Shown here: positions 30,012 through 40,251 of the stretch, one piece after another
Layout: each line of letters opens with the position of its first letter
How positions within the stretch are numbered: the first letter of the stretch is position 1
Origin: Alistipes sp.
GTDB taxonomy: Bacteria > Bacteroidota > Bacteroidia > Bacteroidales > Rikenellaceae
Assembly: GCA_022767745.1 (NCBI GenBank)
Contig: JALENN010000006.1
Location: 1 to 64,000 of the forward strand
Length of the DNA: 64,000 nt
Reading direction: 5' to 3'
Translations under genes and position numbers: made by a program
Notes under the pieces: model-generated
Database searches by the model: none
What the model saw: the letters and a program-made list of their open reading frames with translations, nothing else
Told to the model about the DNA's origin: nothing

Positions 30012-31202
30012 CTACCAGCGCAGGTAACTGAACGAAGGTTTGTTCTTGAACGTATAGCTCAGGCCGAACGACAGGGTCGAATACATCTGTATGGCCGTAT
30101 TCTGCGCCTTGTCATACTGCATCTCGAAGTATATCGTTGTCGCGAGGAACTTCGTGGCCGCAACGGTTATGGTGTTGCACCAGCGCGCCGTCGGGTGCAG
30201 CGCCACGACATTGGGCACGGCAGGGGGCTCCAGACCCTCGGGCGAACCGGCATTGACCCACTCCTCGTGCTCGATGAGGTAGTTCTTGTAGGCCTTGATC
30301 TTGTCGGCACGGCCGAGGTTGGTCATCCAACCGTAGTACGACTCGACCGAAGTGGTATATCGCAGCCAGTTGTTCTTGCCCCAGAAGCGGTCGAACGATA
30401 TGTTGATCGACGAACCGCCCGAGAAGAGCAGATGCTTGTCAATGTCGACACCGAAATACGACGTGGCGTTCTGCGCCTCGTAGTACTTCTTCACCTTGTC
30501 GCTGAAGACCAGCGTTCCGTTGGTCGAAAGGGGGTTGAGCGACAGCTTTATGGGGAACTTGCCGTTGGGCGAGGTGTAGGTCATACCGACCGACACATCG
30601 AGATATCCCGGCGCCATGAGTCCCGTCACCACATCGTCCTTCGTCTGCTCGGTGCGCGACTTGTAGCTGTTGAGGAACTGGCTTCGCAACGATATGTTGG
30701 CACTGTACGCCCAGCTGGCGCTGATGCGTCGCTCTGGCAGCGTCGAGATCGAGAAGTTATCGATGTTCTTGAACCAGATGCCCTTGCGCACACCATCCTC
30801 GACATCGACCCTCACGCGGTTGTATCCCAGGTTGGCACTTGCCGTCGTGGTAAGGCGGAAGGGGTCGTTGTTGTAGACGTATTTCATGTTCATCGAGCCG
30901 CTGATGGTGAAGTTGTTGTCACCGCCTCGCGACTTGGTCCACGGGTCGTTGTACGACGTCATCGAGCCGTTCAGGTTCAGACGGATCTCCAGCTCGTTGT
31001 GTTCCTTGCGTATGCGCTGACGCTCGGCACGTGCCCGCGCGGCGTTGAAATACTCGGTGTTGACATCGATGCCCTTCACCTTCTCCTCGAACTTCACCTC
31101 CTCGCGCTTGGTTTTCGTATCGTTCTCCACCGTGAACTGCGCCATGGCGCTCGTTGCCGAAAGCACGGCCGCGACAGTCAACAAAATCGAAAATCTGCCC
31201 AT
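30012..31202 (-). CDS. DUF3078-like outer membrane protein
   Basis: Signal peptide; beta-rich, ending [18 protein letters not shown]. Confidence 0.75.
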   Translation of the reverse strand: MGRFSILLTVAAVLSATSAMAQFTVENDTKTKREEVKFEEKVKGIDVNTEYFNAARARAERQRIRKEHNELEIRLNLNGSMTSYNDPWTKSRGGDNNFTISGSMNMKYVYNNDPFRLTTTASANLGYNRVRVDVEDGVRKGIWFKNIDNFSISTLPERRISASWAYSANISLRSQFLNSYKSRTEQTKDDVVTGLMAPGYLDVSVGMTYTSPNGKFPIKLSLNPLSTNGTLVFSDKVKKYYEAQNATSYFGVDIDKHLLFSGGSSINISFDRFWGKNNWLRYTTSVESYYGWMTNLGRADKIKAYKNYLIEHEEWVNAGSPEGLEPPAVPNVVALHPTARWCNTITVAATKFLATTIYFEMQYDKAQNTAIQMYSTLSFGLSYTFKNKPSFSYLRW

Positions 31203-31311
31203 ATCCGTCTCATTTACCGTACCGACCCTTGCGGGAAGGACGCATTATGGCAACAAAGTTACTATTTTTCACAATATTTGTTACATTTGTAGTCTTAAAA
31301 TTACCACCGGC

Positions 31312-32163
31312 ATGAAATACATAGGTGCACACGTCAGCGCCGCGGGCGGTGTGGAGAACGCCCCGCGCAACGCACACGACATCGGAGCCACGGCTTTCGC
31401 CCTCTTCACCAAGAACCAGCGCCAGTGGGCCGCGCCGGCCCTCACGGCCGAGCAGATCGAACGCTTCAAGGCCGCATGCCTCGAGTACGGCTACGCGCCG
31501 CAGCAGATACTGCCCCACGACAGCTACCTGATAAACCTCGGACACCCCACCGACGAGGGGATAGAGAAGTCGCGTGCCTCGTTCCTGCACGAGATGCAGC
31601 GGTGCGAGGCCCTCGGTCTCGACCGCCTCAACTTCCACCCGGGCAGCCACCTGAAGGCCATCACGGAGGACGAGTGCCTGCGCCGCATAGCCGAGTCGAT
31701 AAACATAGCACTGGAAAAGACTCATGGCGTGACGGCCGTCATCGAAAACACCGCAGGCCAGGGCTCCAACCTCGGGTACGACTTCGCCCACCTTGCGCGT
31801 ATCATCGACCTTGTGGAGGACAAGTCGCGCGTGGGCGTCTGCATCGACACCTGCCACGCCTTCGCCGCGGGATACGACCTCACGACCGAGGAAGCGTGCG
31901 AACAGACCTTCGCCGACTTCGACCGCACGGTAGGCTTCCGCTACCTGCGGGGCATGCACCTCAACGACGCCATGAAGGACGTGGGCAGCCACGTCGACCG
32001 CCACTCGCCGCTGGGCGAGGGCAAGCTGGGTATCACGGTCTTCCGCTACATCGCCGCCGACGCCCGCTTCGACGGCATACCACTCATCCTCGAGACCCCC
32101 GACGAGGCCCGCTGGGCAGAGGAAATAGCACTTCTCAAGAGCTTCGCCGAGGAGGGACGCTAA
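31312..32163 (+). CDS. nfo: Endonuclease IV
   Basis: [60 protein letters not shown]. Confidence 0.98.
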   Translation: MKYIGAHVSAAGGVENAPRNAHDIGATAFALFTKNQRQWAAPALTAEQIERFKAACLEYGYAPQQILPHDSYLINLGHPTDEGIEKSRASFLHEMQRCEALGLDRLNFHPGSHLKAITEDECLRRIAESINIALEKTHGVTAVIENTAGQGSNLGYDFAHLARIIDLVEDKSRVGVCIDTCHAFAAGYDLTTEEACEQTFADFDRTVGFRYLRGMHLNDAMKDVGSHVDRHSPLGEGKLGITVFRYIAADARFDGIPLILETPDEARWAEEIALLKSFAEEGR

Positions 32164-32187
32164 TCCCGCCCACGGCAGAAAAACATT

Positions 32188-32228
32188 CGGCCGCCGATCC
32201 TTCGCAAAAGGGTCGGCGGCCGGTTTTT
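32188..32228 (+). terminator. Terminator of nfo
   Basis: GGCCGCCGATCC...GGGTCGGCGGCC followed by a T-run. Confidence 0.85.
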
Positions 32229-32245
32229 ATCAACGCCGCGAGATG

Positions 32246-33199
32246 CTACTCAGCCTGCGGCTTCTCGAAGGCGGGAAGCTCGATCCGCCGGTTCATCACA
32301 CCGAAACGCCACTTGTAGATGCGGGCGAAGATGGCAATGGCGACTACGCCGAATCCCAGCACCCATAAAAAGTCCTCGACGGGGTCGGTCTCCTTGGCCA
32401 TGAACAACGCCGCCGTGGGCAGCACCGATCCCTTGAAGGTGAGGAATACCGAGGCGAAGATGTTGTTCGCGGCGTGTATTCCCATCGCCACCTCGATGCC
32501 GTCGTCGAGTAGCGTCACCAAACCGAGGATGGCGCCCATGGTGATGTACTGCGCCATCATGATGCCGTAGCCGTACTCCTTGACCTCGGGGTTGGCGCCG
32601 TGCATCAGGCCGAATACCACCGACGTTATCACGAGCACCGCCCAGCGGTTGCGGGTCCACGAACCTATGCCCTGCGCCAGATAACCGCGGAATCCGAACT
32701 CCTCGCAAGTGGTCTGCAACGGTATCATCACAACCGATATAATCACCAGCCATATAAACTTCGCGGCATCGAAACGGAACTCCAACCCGTCGGGATCGAT
32801 CACAAGCGCAATCACCAGCTGCAGCAGAGCCAGCGCTCCCCATACCGCAAATCCCGTCATCACATGACGCCAGCGCACGCGCGACGTACCGTTGACGACC
32901 TGCGGCCATGAGCGTCCTTGCATCTTCTTCACGAGGAATATCATGGCGAAGAGGAACACCACGAATACGAACATCATGCTCGCCAGGTAGAGGTTGCTGT
33001 CGACACCTGCGGCGGCGATGTCGCCATTCGCTATGGCAACGGCCATGTTGGCATCGCCCGTCTGTGCTGCCTTCGAGATGATAAGCGCAGCGAGGGGTAT
33101 CGACCCTATGACGTTGGCTATGATAAAGCTGAGACCGAATACCAGCAGGTACCAGTACCAGCGGTTGCGCTTCGGGGTAATTGATTCAAGATGATTCAT
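32246..33199 (-). CDS. CPBP family intramembrane metalloprotease
   Basis: TTCEEFGFRGYLAQG and HAANNIFAS motifs in a multi-TM protein. Confidence 0.93.
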   Translation of the reverse strand: MNHLESITPKRNRWYWYLLVFGLSFIIANVIGSIPLAALIISKAAQTGDANMAVAIANGDIAAAGVDSNLYLASMMFVFVVFLFAMIFLVKKMQGRSWPQVVNGTSRVRWRHVMTGFAVWGALALLQLVIALVIDPDGLEFRFDAAKFIWLVIISVVMIPLQTTCEEFGFRGYLAQGIGSWTRNRWAVLVITSVVFGLMHGANPEVKEYGYGIMMAQYITMGAILGLVTLLDDGIEVAMGIHAANNIFASVFLTFKGSVLPTAALFMAKETDPVEDFLWVLGFGVVAIAIFARIYKWRFGVMNRRIELPAFEKPQAE

Positions 33200-33254
33200 A
33201 AGATTCAAGTGTGTATGTTGTCCAATCAGTTGTTGCAATGCGGCGGCCGAGCGG

Positions 33255-34457
33255 TTACAGCAGCTCGTCCATGCAGCGGCGGATGATGGCGGCGCTGTCG
33301 CGCACCTCCTCCTCGGTAATCACCAGCGGGGGCGAGATACGGAAAGCCGTGTCACAATAGAGGAACCAGTCGCTCATGATACCCTCGCGCTTGAATATTT
33401 CCATTATGCGGTAGAGCCTCTCCGACGAGCCCAGCTCCACAGCCAGCAGCAGGCCGCTGCGGCGTATCTCCTGCACCGCCGGATGGTCACGCAGCAGCTC
33501 CTCGTAGAGCGCTCCCATGCGCTCGGCCGCAGCAGCAAGCCCGTGCTCCTCGACATACCGCATCGCCGCCTCGCCCGCAGCGCAACATACGGGATGGCCG
33601 CCGAAGGTGGTTATGTGTCCCAGCGCGGGGTCGTGCGTGAGCGTCGACATCACCTCGCCGCGCGCGGCAAACGCCCCGAGGGGCATACCCCCGCCAAGGG
33701 CCTTGGCCAGACACACTATGTCGGGCGTGACGCCGTACTTCGTCATGGCGAACATCTCGCCCGTGCGGCCCATGCCGGTCTGTATCTCGTCGAAAATAAG
33801 CAGCGCGCCCACCTCGTCGCAGCGGCGGCGCAGCGCCTCGAGATACCCCGCCTGCGGAGGCCGCACGCCTGCCTCGCCCTGCACCGGTTCGCACAGCACG
33901 CACGCCGTGCGGCGGGTGATCTGTTGCAGGTCCTCCGTGCAGTTGAACCGTATGGCCCGCGTATCGGGCAGCAGCGGACGGAACGCCCCCTTCCACTCCT
34001 CACCCTCGGGTGCGCCCATCATGCTCATGGCGCCGTGGGTCGAGCCGTGGTAGGCCCGGCGCATCGATATCATCTCGGTGCGGCCCGTATAACGTTTTGC
34101 CAGTTTCAGCGCCCCCTCGACCGCCTCGGCACCCGAGTTGACGAAATAGACGCTGTCGATGGGATCGGGCAGCGCCGCCACCAGCCGCGTGGCATAGGCC
34201 ACCTGCGGCCGCTCGACCAACTCGCCGTACACCATCACATGCATGTAGTCGGCCGCCTGCTGCTGCACGGCGCGCACGACCTCGGCGTTGCCGTGGCCTA
34301 CGTTGCTCACCGACACGCCCGCCACAAGGTCGTAGTAGCGTTTGCCCTCGGGCGTATAGAAAAAGACCCCTTCGGCCCGCGCCACCTCTACCATCATGGG
34401 CGAGGGCGAGGTCTGGGCCACATGGGCCAGGAACTGTCGTCGCAATATGTCGCTCAT
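33255..34457 (-). CDS. Class III (PLP) aminotransferase, aspartate aminotransferase family
   Basis: YYDLVAGVSVSNVGHGN, LIFDEIQTGMGRTG, CLAKALGGGMPLGA. Confidence 0.93.
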   Translation of the reverse strand: MSDILRRQFLAHVAQTSPSPMMVEVARAEGVFFYTPEGKRYYDLVAGVSVSNVGHGNAEVVRAVQQQAADYMHVMVYGELVERPQVAYATRLVAALPDPIDSVYFVNSGAEAVEGALKLAKRYTGRTEMISMRRAYHGSTHGAMSMMGAPEGEEWKGAFRPLLPDTRAIRFNCTEDLQQITRRTACVLCEPVQGEAGVRPPQAGYLEALRRRCDEVGALLIFDEIQTGMGRTGEMFAMTKYGVTPDIVCLAKALGGGMPLGAFAARGEVMSTLTHDPALGHITTFGGHPVCCAAGEAAMRYVEEHGLAAAAERMGALYEELLRDHPAVQEIRRSGLLLAVELGSSERLYRIMEIFKREGIMSDWFLYCDTAFRISPPLVITEEEVRDSAAIIRRCMDELL

Positions 34458-34484
34458 ATACTTCTCCTGTTTTATCCTATATCG

Positions 34485-35201
34485 TTACCGTGTCCCGCCG
34501 CCGAAGTGACGATCGAGTATGCGCCGCGAATCGCGCACCGATGCCATCACCCAGCGGAACATCACCTCGCTGCACTCGGTCGCCGTCAGATGCCAGTCGA
34601 CATCCGACAGACGCATGCGCTGCGAGAGCATGTATATCAGTATGGCGGCCGAGGCCGAGACGTTGAGGCTCTCGACCATGCCGCACATGGGTATGCGAAG
34701 GAACTCGTCCGCCGCCTCGAATATCTCGTCCGACACGCCGGCGTGCTCCGTCCCGAATACCAGACAGAACGGACCCTTCGTGACGTCGAACGTCTCGGGC
34801 GTGCAGCTCTCGCGGTGGGGCGTGGTGGCCACGATGCGGTAGCCCGCGCCCTTGAGCGAGGAGATGGCCTCGGCCGTCGATTCGTGGCGCGTTATGTCGA
34901 TCCACTTGTCGGTCCCGCGCACGATGTTCACACTCGGATCGAAACGGCACAGCGTCTCCACCGTATGCAGGTCCTGCACGCCGAAGGCCTCGCAGTGGCG
35001 CACCAGGGCGCTGGCATTCTGCGGGTGGAAGGTGTTCTCGGTGAGTATGGTCATGTAACGCGTGCGCATGGCCAGCGTGCGGCGCATGACGTCGATGCGC
35101 TCCCCGGTAAGGAAGCCGCACATGTACTCCGTACGCTCGTCGTACCACCCGGGCTCGTGGCCCGCATAGTGGCGCCACAGGTTATTTGCGATATTTGTCA
35201 T
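34485..35201 (-). CDS. TrmH/SpoU family RNA methyltransferase
   Basis: NASALVRHCEAFGVQDLHTVE, LVFGTEHAGVSDE, IPMCGMVESLNVSASAAILIYML. Confidence 0.92.
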   Translation of the reverse strand: MTNIANNLWRHYAGHEPGWYDERTEYMCGFLTGERIDVMRRTLAMRTRYMTILTENTFHPQNASALVRHCEAFGVQDLHTVETLCRFDPSVNIVRGTDKWIDITRHESTAEAISSLKGAGYRIVATTPHRESCTPETFDVTKGPFCLVFGTEHAGVSDEIFEAADEFLRIPMCGMVESLNVSASAAILIYMLSQRMRLSDVDWHLTATECSEVMFRWVMASVRDSRRILDRHFGGGTR

Positions 35202-36111
35202 CCTCGTCCAGTATTTTCAGATAACTCTCATAGCGCGACACGGCTATGTCGCCCCGCTCCACCGCCTCGATCACGGCGCAATGGGGCTCGTGCGTGTGCG
35301 AGCAGTTGTAGAAGCGGCACTCGGGCAGCCACCGCATCATCTCGGGAAAGTAGTGCGCCAGCTCGGCGTCGTCGATGTCAATCAGGCCGAAACCCTTGAT
35401 GCCGGGCGTGTCGATTATGTATCCCCCCTCCGAGAGCGGGTACATGGTCGAAAAGGTGGTCGTATGGCGTCCCTTGTGGTGGCTGCGCGAGATCTCGCCC
35501 GTGCGCACTTCGGCCGTACGCTCGACGGCCGCCACGAGGGTCGACTTGCCCACGCCCGAGTTGCCCGACAGCAGCGTCGTGCGCCCGCGCAGCAGCTCGC
35601 GCACCTCGTCGACACCCTCGCCCCCGGTGGCCGAGACGTCGATGACGCGGTAGCCCGCCCTCTCGTATATGTCGTGGAACTCGGCCATCGCCTCGGGCGC
35701 CGTACGCGCCAGGTCGGCCTTGGCCAGAAGTATCGTCACGGGCACCTTGTAGGCCTCGCACGTCACCAGAAAGCGGTCGATGAACTCGGGCGCCGTCTCG
35801 GGCGAGAAGAGCGTGGCCACCAGCAGCGCCTGGTCGAGGTTGGCGGCTATGATGTGCGACTCCTTAGAGAGGTTCGACGCGCGGCGTATGATGTAGTTGC
35901 GGCGCGGCTCGATGTCGGCGATGACGGTCTCGCCCGCCTCGTCGCGCTCGCACCGCACGATGTCGCCCACGACGACGGGATTCGTCGAGCGCACGCCCTT
36001 GAGGCGCAGGCGGCCGCGTATGCGGCACGACACCGTCCGTCCGTCAAGCAGCACCTCGTAGAGGCTTCCCGTGGCGCGCATAACCACGCCGCAAAGTGCT
36101 TCTTCGGCCAT
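35182..36111 (-). CDS. rsgA: Ribosome small subunit-dependent GTPase A
   Basis: GNSGVGKSTLVAAV, HHKGRHTTTFSTMYPL, DTPGIKGFGL, zinc-binding CRFYNCSHTHEPHC. Confidence 0.97.
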   Translation of the reverse strand: MAEEALCGVVMRATGSLYEVLLDGRTVSCRIRGRLRLKGVRSTNPVVVGDIVRCERDEAGETVIADIEPRRNYIIRRASNLSKESHIIAANLDQALLVATLFSPETAPEFIDRFLVTCEAYKVPVTILLAKADLARTAPEAMAEFHDIYERAGYRVIDVSATGGEGVDEVRELLRGRTTLLSGNSGVGKSTLVAAVERTAEVRTGEISRSHHKGRHTTTFSTMYPLSEGGYIIDTPGIKGFGLIDIDDAELAHYFPEMMRWLPECRFYNCSHTHEPHCAVIEAVERGDIAVSRYESYLKILDEDDKYRK

Positions 36112-36114
36112 AAG

Positions 36115-36603
36115 CTATACGGTTATTTTCTGTTTCAGATCCTCGAAATAGGGTGTCAGGCGCTCCGATATGCCCGCCACCGAATCGAACCACTTCGACT
36201 CCTCGATGGTCTCGCGTCCCACCCACTCGAAGTCGGCGTTCAGTGCCGAGAACCACGCATACAGCACGCTCAGCACCAGCAGCACCTTCACCGCCGAGAA
36301 GAGTATGCCGAGAATGGAGTCCAGCACACCCAGCCCCGCAAAGACGAAGACCGAGCGCATCAGCCGTCCCGCAACGCCCACGACGACAAGTGCCGCGACG
36401 AATATCACAATGAAGCCGGCGACACCCGCCGCAGGGGCCTCGAGACCCAGCAGCCCGCCCGCCTCGCGACCGTATGCCGCGGCCAGATAGAGCGCCGCCA
36501 CCACGCCCGCAAGCGTGACAAGCTGCACGGCCAGGCCACGGGTAAGGCCGTTGACCACGGCCCACACAAGGGCCAGATAGAGTATTATATCGAATATGTT
36601 CAT
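36115..36603 (-). CDS. CvpA family membrane protein
   Basis: MNIFDIILYLALVWAVVNGLTRGLAVQLVTLAGVVAALYLA. Confidence 0.88.
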   Translation of the reverse strand: MNIFDIILYLALVWAVVNGLTRGLAVQLVTLAGVVAALYLAAAYGREAGGLLGLEAPAAGVAGFIVIFVAALVVVGVAGRLMRSVFVFAGLGVLDSILGILFSAVKVLLVLSVLYAWFSALNADFEWVGRETIEESKWFDSVAGISERLTPYFEDLKQKITV

Positions 36604-36702
36604 CGTACAATCGGGCAAAATATCGCACGAAGTTAGCACATTTTTTCCATTCTTTCGTATATTTGGCCGAATATAGGAGCAGTTACGGCACGGCTGCAGC
36701 CC

Positions 36703-36750
36703 GAAACCGCGTTTTCGATTTGCCGCTCTGCACGACTTTGCGTATATTTG
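36703..36750 (+). promoter_or_regulatory. Conserved-spacer promoter, copy D
   Basis: GAAACCGCGTTTTC then GATTTGCCGCTCTGCACGACTTTGCGTATATTTG (TTTG-N20-TATATTTG). Confidence 0.8.
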
Positions 36751-36770
36751 TCTATTAAAACCTATTGCTT

Positions 36771-38771
36771 ATGAAGCGTTACATCATTGCCCTGCTGCTT
36801 ATCGTATCGTGCACGGCCGCCGCGGCCCGCACGGTATATTCGCTCAACGACAACTGGCAGTTCTTCTACAAGCTCGAGCGTAGCAGCGACTACGCCCGCC
36901 ACATATCCCTGCCCCACACGTGGAACCTCGACGCCCTGGCCGGCTCGGGACAGTACCTGCAGACGACGGCCAACTACTCGCGCGACATATACATCCCCGC
37001 CGACTGGTCGGGCAAGCGGCTCTTCCTCAAGTTCTACGGCGTGCAGAGCATCGCCGACGTCTTCGTCAACGGCCAGCACGCGGGCGAGCACCGCGGCGGG
37101 TGGACCGCCTTCACCTTCGAGATCACCAAGCTGGTACAGTACGGACAGAACAACTCGCTGGTGGTCGTGGTAAGCAACGCCTATCAGAACGACGTGCTGC
37201 CCACCTCGTCGGAGGTGAACCTCTACGGCGGCATATACCGCGAGGTGGAGCTCATCGTGACCGAACAGACCACCGTCTCTCCCCTCTACTACGGGTCGGA
37301 CGGCGTGCTCATCAACCAGCTCAACTTCGCCGACAACAAGGTCGACGCCACCGCCTCGGTGTGGGTCACCTCGACACTCGACCGCGCCTGCGACCTCTAC
37401 ATCACCGTGCGCGCCCCGACCGGCGAGGTGGTCTACTCGCGCTACCTGAAGGGCCGCATCGAGGAGGGACACCCCATCGAGATACCCTTCTCGATCGACG
37501 AGCCCCTGCTCTGGAGCTGCGAGGAGCCCAACCTCTACTCCGTAACCATAGGCATCGGCCCGCGGCAGGAGGACGAAGTCACCGTCACCACGGGCTTCCG
37601 ACAGATAGACTACTCGACGCCGTCGGCGCTGAAGATCAACGGCGTGCGCGTACCCATACACGGCGTCACGCTCTACCACGACCGCTCGGCCATAGCCTCG
37701 ACACTGCGCACCTTCCACTATGACGAGGACATGGAGCTCATACGCGACATCGGCGCCAACGCCGTGCGCTCGGCCACAGGCCCCCACGCGCAGTACTTCT
37801 ACGACTGCTGCGACCGCAACGGCACCCTCGTGTGGATCGACACCCCCTTCACGCGCGCACCCTTCCTGAGCGACGTGTCGTACTTTGCCACCGACCGCTT
37901 CCGCAACAACGGACTGCAGCAGCTGCGCGAGATCATCATACAGAACTACAACCACCCGTCGGTGGTCATGTGGGGCATCTCGTCGTTGGTGTGGGAGCGC
38001 GGCGACAACGTCCTCGAGTTCCTGCGCCAGCTCAACTCGACGGCCAAGACCCTCGACCCCTCGCGCCCGACCGTGGCATGCAGCAACCAGGACGGCGACA
38101 TCAACTTCGTCACCGACCTGATCGTATGGCAGCAGGATCTAGGATGGGAGCGCGGCACCATCGACGACATCAACGTATGGCGCGAGAAGCTGCACGCCGA
38201 CTGGAGCAACCTGCGCTCGGCCGTGGCATACGGAGCCCCCGGTTCGATCGACCAGCAGAGCGACGAGACGGTCAAGCCCGCCAAGATCGATCCCCGCTGG
38301 CTGCCCGAGCGCTGGCAGACCGAGTTCCACGAGGGCTACGCCCGCAACATAATGTCCGACTCGCTCTTCTGGGGCGTGTGGATAAACAACATGTTCGAGT
38401 TCGGCTCGGTACGCTACACCGACGGTATCTCGCACACGGGCCTGGTCACCTTCGACCGCAAGGACCGCAAGGATGCCTACTACCTCTACCGCGCGCAGTG
38501 GAACCGCACCAGCCCCACGCTGCACATCACGGAGAAGCGACGCAACATGCGTCAGGACACCATCCAGCAGGTTAAGTTCTACTCATCGGCTCCGGTGCCT
38601 CCCGTGCTTACCATAAACGACGACACCGTCGCCACGCGGCAGTACGCCCCCTACCAGTTCATATCCGATTCGGTGGTGATGAAGGGTCACAACAAGATAG
38701 TCGTCAGCGCGGGCGAACTGAACGACCACAAGAATATAGAGATTATCAACGCCCTGAAACAACATCAATAG
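36771..38771 (+). CDS. Glycoside hydrolase family 2 protein, predicted catalytically impaired
   Basis: Signal peptide, sugar-binding, Ig and TIM-barrel segments of GH2; WGISSLVW and SAVAYGAPGSIDQQ at the expected catalytic positions. Confidence 0.85.
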   Translation: MKRYIIALLLIVSCTAAAARTVYSLNDNWQFFYKLERSSDYARHISLPHTWNLDALAGSGQYLQTTANYSRDIYIPADWSGKRLFLKFYGVQSIADVFVNGQHAGEHRGGWTAFTFEITKLVQYGQNNSLVVVVSNAYQNDVLPTSSEVNLYGGIYREVELIVTEQTTVSPLYYGSDGVLINQLNFADNKVDATASVWVTSTLDRACDLYITVRAPTGEVVYSRYLKGRIEEGHPIEIPFSIDEPLLWSCEEPNLYSVTIGIGPRQEDEVTVTTGFRQIDYSTPSALKINGVRVPIHGVTLYHDRSAIASTLRTFHYDEDMELIRDIGANAVRSATGPHAQYFYDCCDRNGTLVWIDTPFTRAPFLSDVSYFATDRFRNNGLQQLREIIIQNYNHPSVVMWGISSLVWERGDNVLEFLRQLNSTAKTLDPSRPTVACSNQDGDINFVTDLIVWQQDLGWERGTIDDINVWREKLHADWSNLRSAVAYGAPGSIDQQSDETVKPAKIDPRWLPERWQTEFHEGYARNIMSDSLFWGVWINNMFEFGSVRYTDGISHTGLVTFDRKDRKDAYYLYRAQWNRTSPTLHITEKRRNMRQDTIQQVKFYSSAPVPPVLTINDDTVATRQYAPYQFISDSVVMKGHNKIVVSAGELNDHKNIEIINALKQHQ

Positions 38772-39342
38772 CCGCGGGGCCCTCACACATGATGAGGTCC
38801 AGCACCGAGAGGCCGGCTACGAACGGCATACGGTCCGAGAAGACCTGAATGTAAGGCTCGACATCAACTGTCGGGCCTTCATTGTGCCGCGGCCGCAGAT
38901 CGGTGTCGCCCTCCGCGGCCTCGACATACTGATCCGAGACGTGCAGCGGCGCCGTGATGCCCAGCATGCGGAGCAGCGTGGCGGTGTATTCCATGTTGTA
39001 GTCCAGAAGATAGCGCCACTCGCGCCTGTAGAAGGGTTCGATCTGCGGCGCATAATGGTCGAAATAGGGGGCCGAGCGGTATGCCGACACGATCGACACC
39101 CAGTGCTGGTGCTGCCAGCGCTTCGAGTAGTCGATCCTCACGTCGCGCATCGGGCGGCGCGGCGTGTTGGCGTGCTCGACATTCACCGTGAGCGCCAGCG
39201 GGCCGTTGGCCGAGAGTATGACGGTGCGGTTGCGCTGCGACCGCTTGATGAAGTGCTCGCCCGTGTCGATGACGTAATCCCCGCGCCGCAGGTGCGCGAA
39301 GTACTCCACCGATCCCATATATGCCGAAGGGAGTATAACCAT
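38746..39342 (-). CDS. WbqC family protein
   Basis: LPSAYMGSVEYFAHL, IDTGEHFIKRSQRNRTVILSANGPLALTVNVEH. Confidence 0.88.
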   Translation of the reverse strand: MVILPSAYMGSVEYFAHLRRGDYVIDTGEHFIKRSQRNRTVILSANGPLALTVNVEHANTPRRPMRDVRIDYSKRWQHQHWVSIVSAYRSAPYFDHYAPQIEPFYRREWRYLLDYNMEYTATLLRMLGITAPLHVSDQYVEAAEGDTDLRPRHNEGPTVDVEPYIQVFSDRMPFVAGLSVLDLIMCEGPAAIDVVSGR

Positions 39343-39344
39343 GG

Positions 39345-40205
39345 CTACGGCCTCCTCTCCCCGCGCATGCGGCGGCATGCCACGACGGCCCAGCCGTCGT
39401 GCGTCTCGACAGCCTCGCGTTCGAGCCCGGCCTCGGCGGCGGCCGCCTCGACGGCAGGGGCATCCGCGGCCAGGAATCCGCTCATGACACAGCGCCCACC
39501 GGCCTCGAGCATGCGGGCGAACGTGGGCAGCATGTCGACGACTATGTTGCGGCCGATGTTGGCCAGTATGAAATCGAAATGGCGGTCGGCAACCTCCCCT
39601 ATCGAGCCGCAGACGGTCTCGACACGCTCCCCGACGCCGTTCAGCGCGGCGCTCTCGCGGCAACTGTCGCACGCCCACGAGTCGATATCGACGGCGGTCA
39701 TCGACGCGGCGCCGAACATGACGGCGGCAATCGAGAGGATGCCTGTACCGCACCCCATGTCGAGGCCACGCATCCCGTCGACGCCCATCCCGGCCACGAG
39801 GCGCACCATCATCGAGGTGGTGGCATGATGGCCCGTGCCGAAGGACATGCGGGGCGCGACGACGATGTCCATCACCCCCTCGGGGGCGGGCTCATGGTGC
39901 GCGGCGCGTATGCGGACGGGATGACGCCCCCCGATCTCGACGGGGGTGAAGTCGCTCTCCCAGTCGGCGTTCCAGTTGCTGCGGGCGATGCGGCGCTCCC
40001 CGGCGCCCGTGACGCCCACTGCGGCCAGCGCTTCGGCGGCGGCCGCGCGGCACGCCCCGTCGCAGAGGTCGGCCGGGATGTATGCCCTCAACCGCCCCGC
40101 CTCCACGTCGAATGCCTCGAACGGGAGGTCGGAGAGCATCGCCGTCACGATTTCGGCCTGCTCGTCGTCGGCAACGGGAACCGAAAGCTCGATATAGTCC
40201 TCCAT
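39345..40205 (-). CDS. prmA: Ribosomal protein L11 methyltransferase
   Basis: SFGTGHHATTSMMVRL, GLDMGCGTGILSIAA, DFILANIGRNIVVDML. Confidence 0.95.
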   Translation of the reverse strand: MEDYIELSVPVADDEQAEIVTAMLSDLPFEAFDVEAGRLRAYIPADLCDGACRAAAAEALAAVGVTGAGERRIARSNWNADWESDFTPVEIGGRHPVRIRAAHHEPAPEGVMDIVVAPRMSFGTGHHATTSMMVRLVAGMGVDGMRGLDMGCGTGILSIAAVMFGAASMTAVDIDSWACDSCRESAALNGVGERVETVCGSIGEVADRHFDFILANIGRNIVVDMLPTFARMLEAGGRCVMSGFLAADAPAVEAAAAEAGLEREAVETHDGWAVVACRRMRGERRP

Positions 40206-40251
40206 ATTATGTAAAATTTTCGTATCTTCGCAACACAAAGTTAGCAAGAAT

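Noticed and set aside
34477-35178. 233-aa alternative-frame ORF over the TrmH-family gene
   Set aside because: The overlapping frame 34485-35201 carries the SpoU motifs; the other is Arg/His-rich noise.
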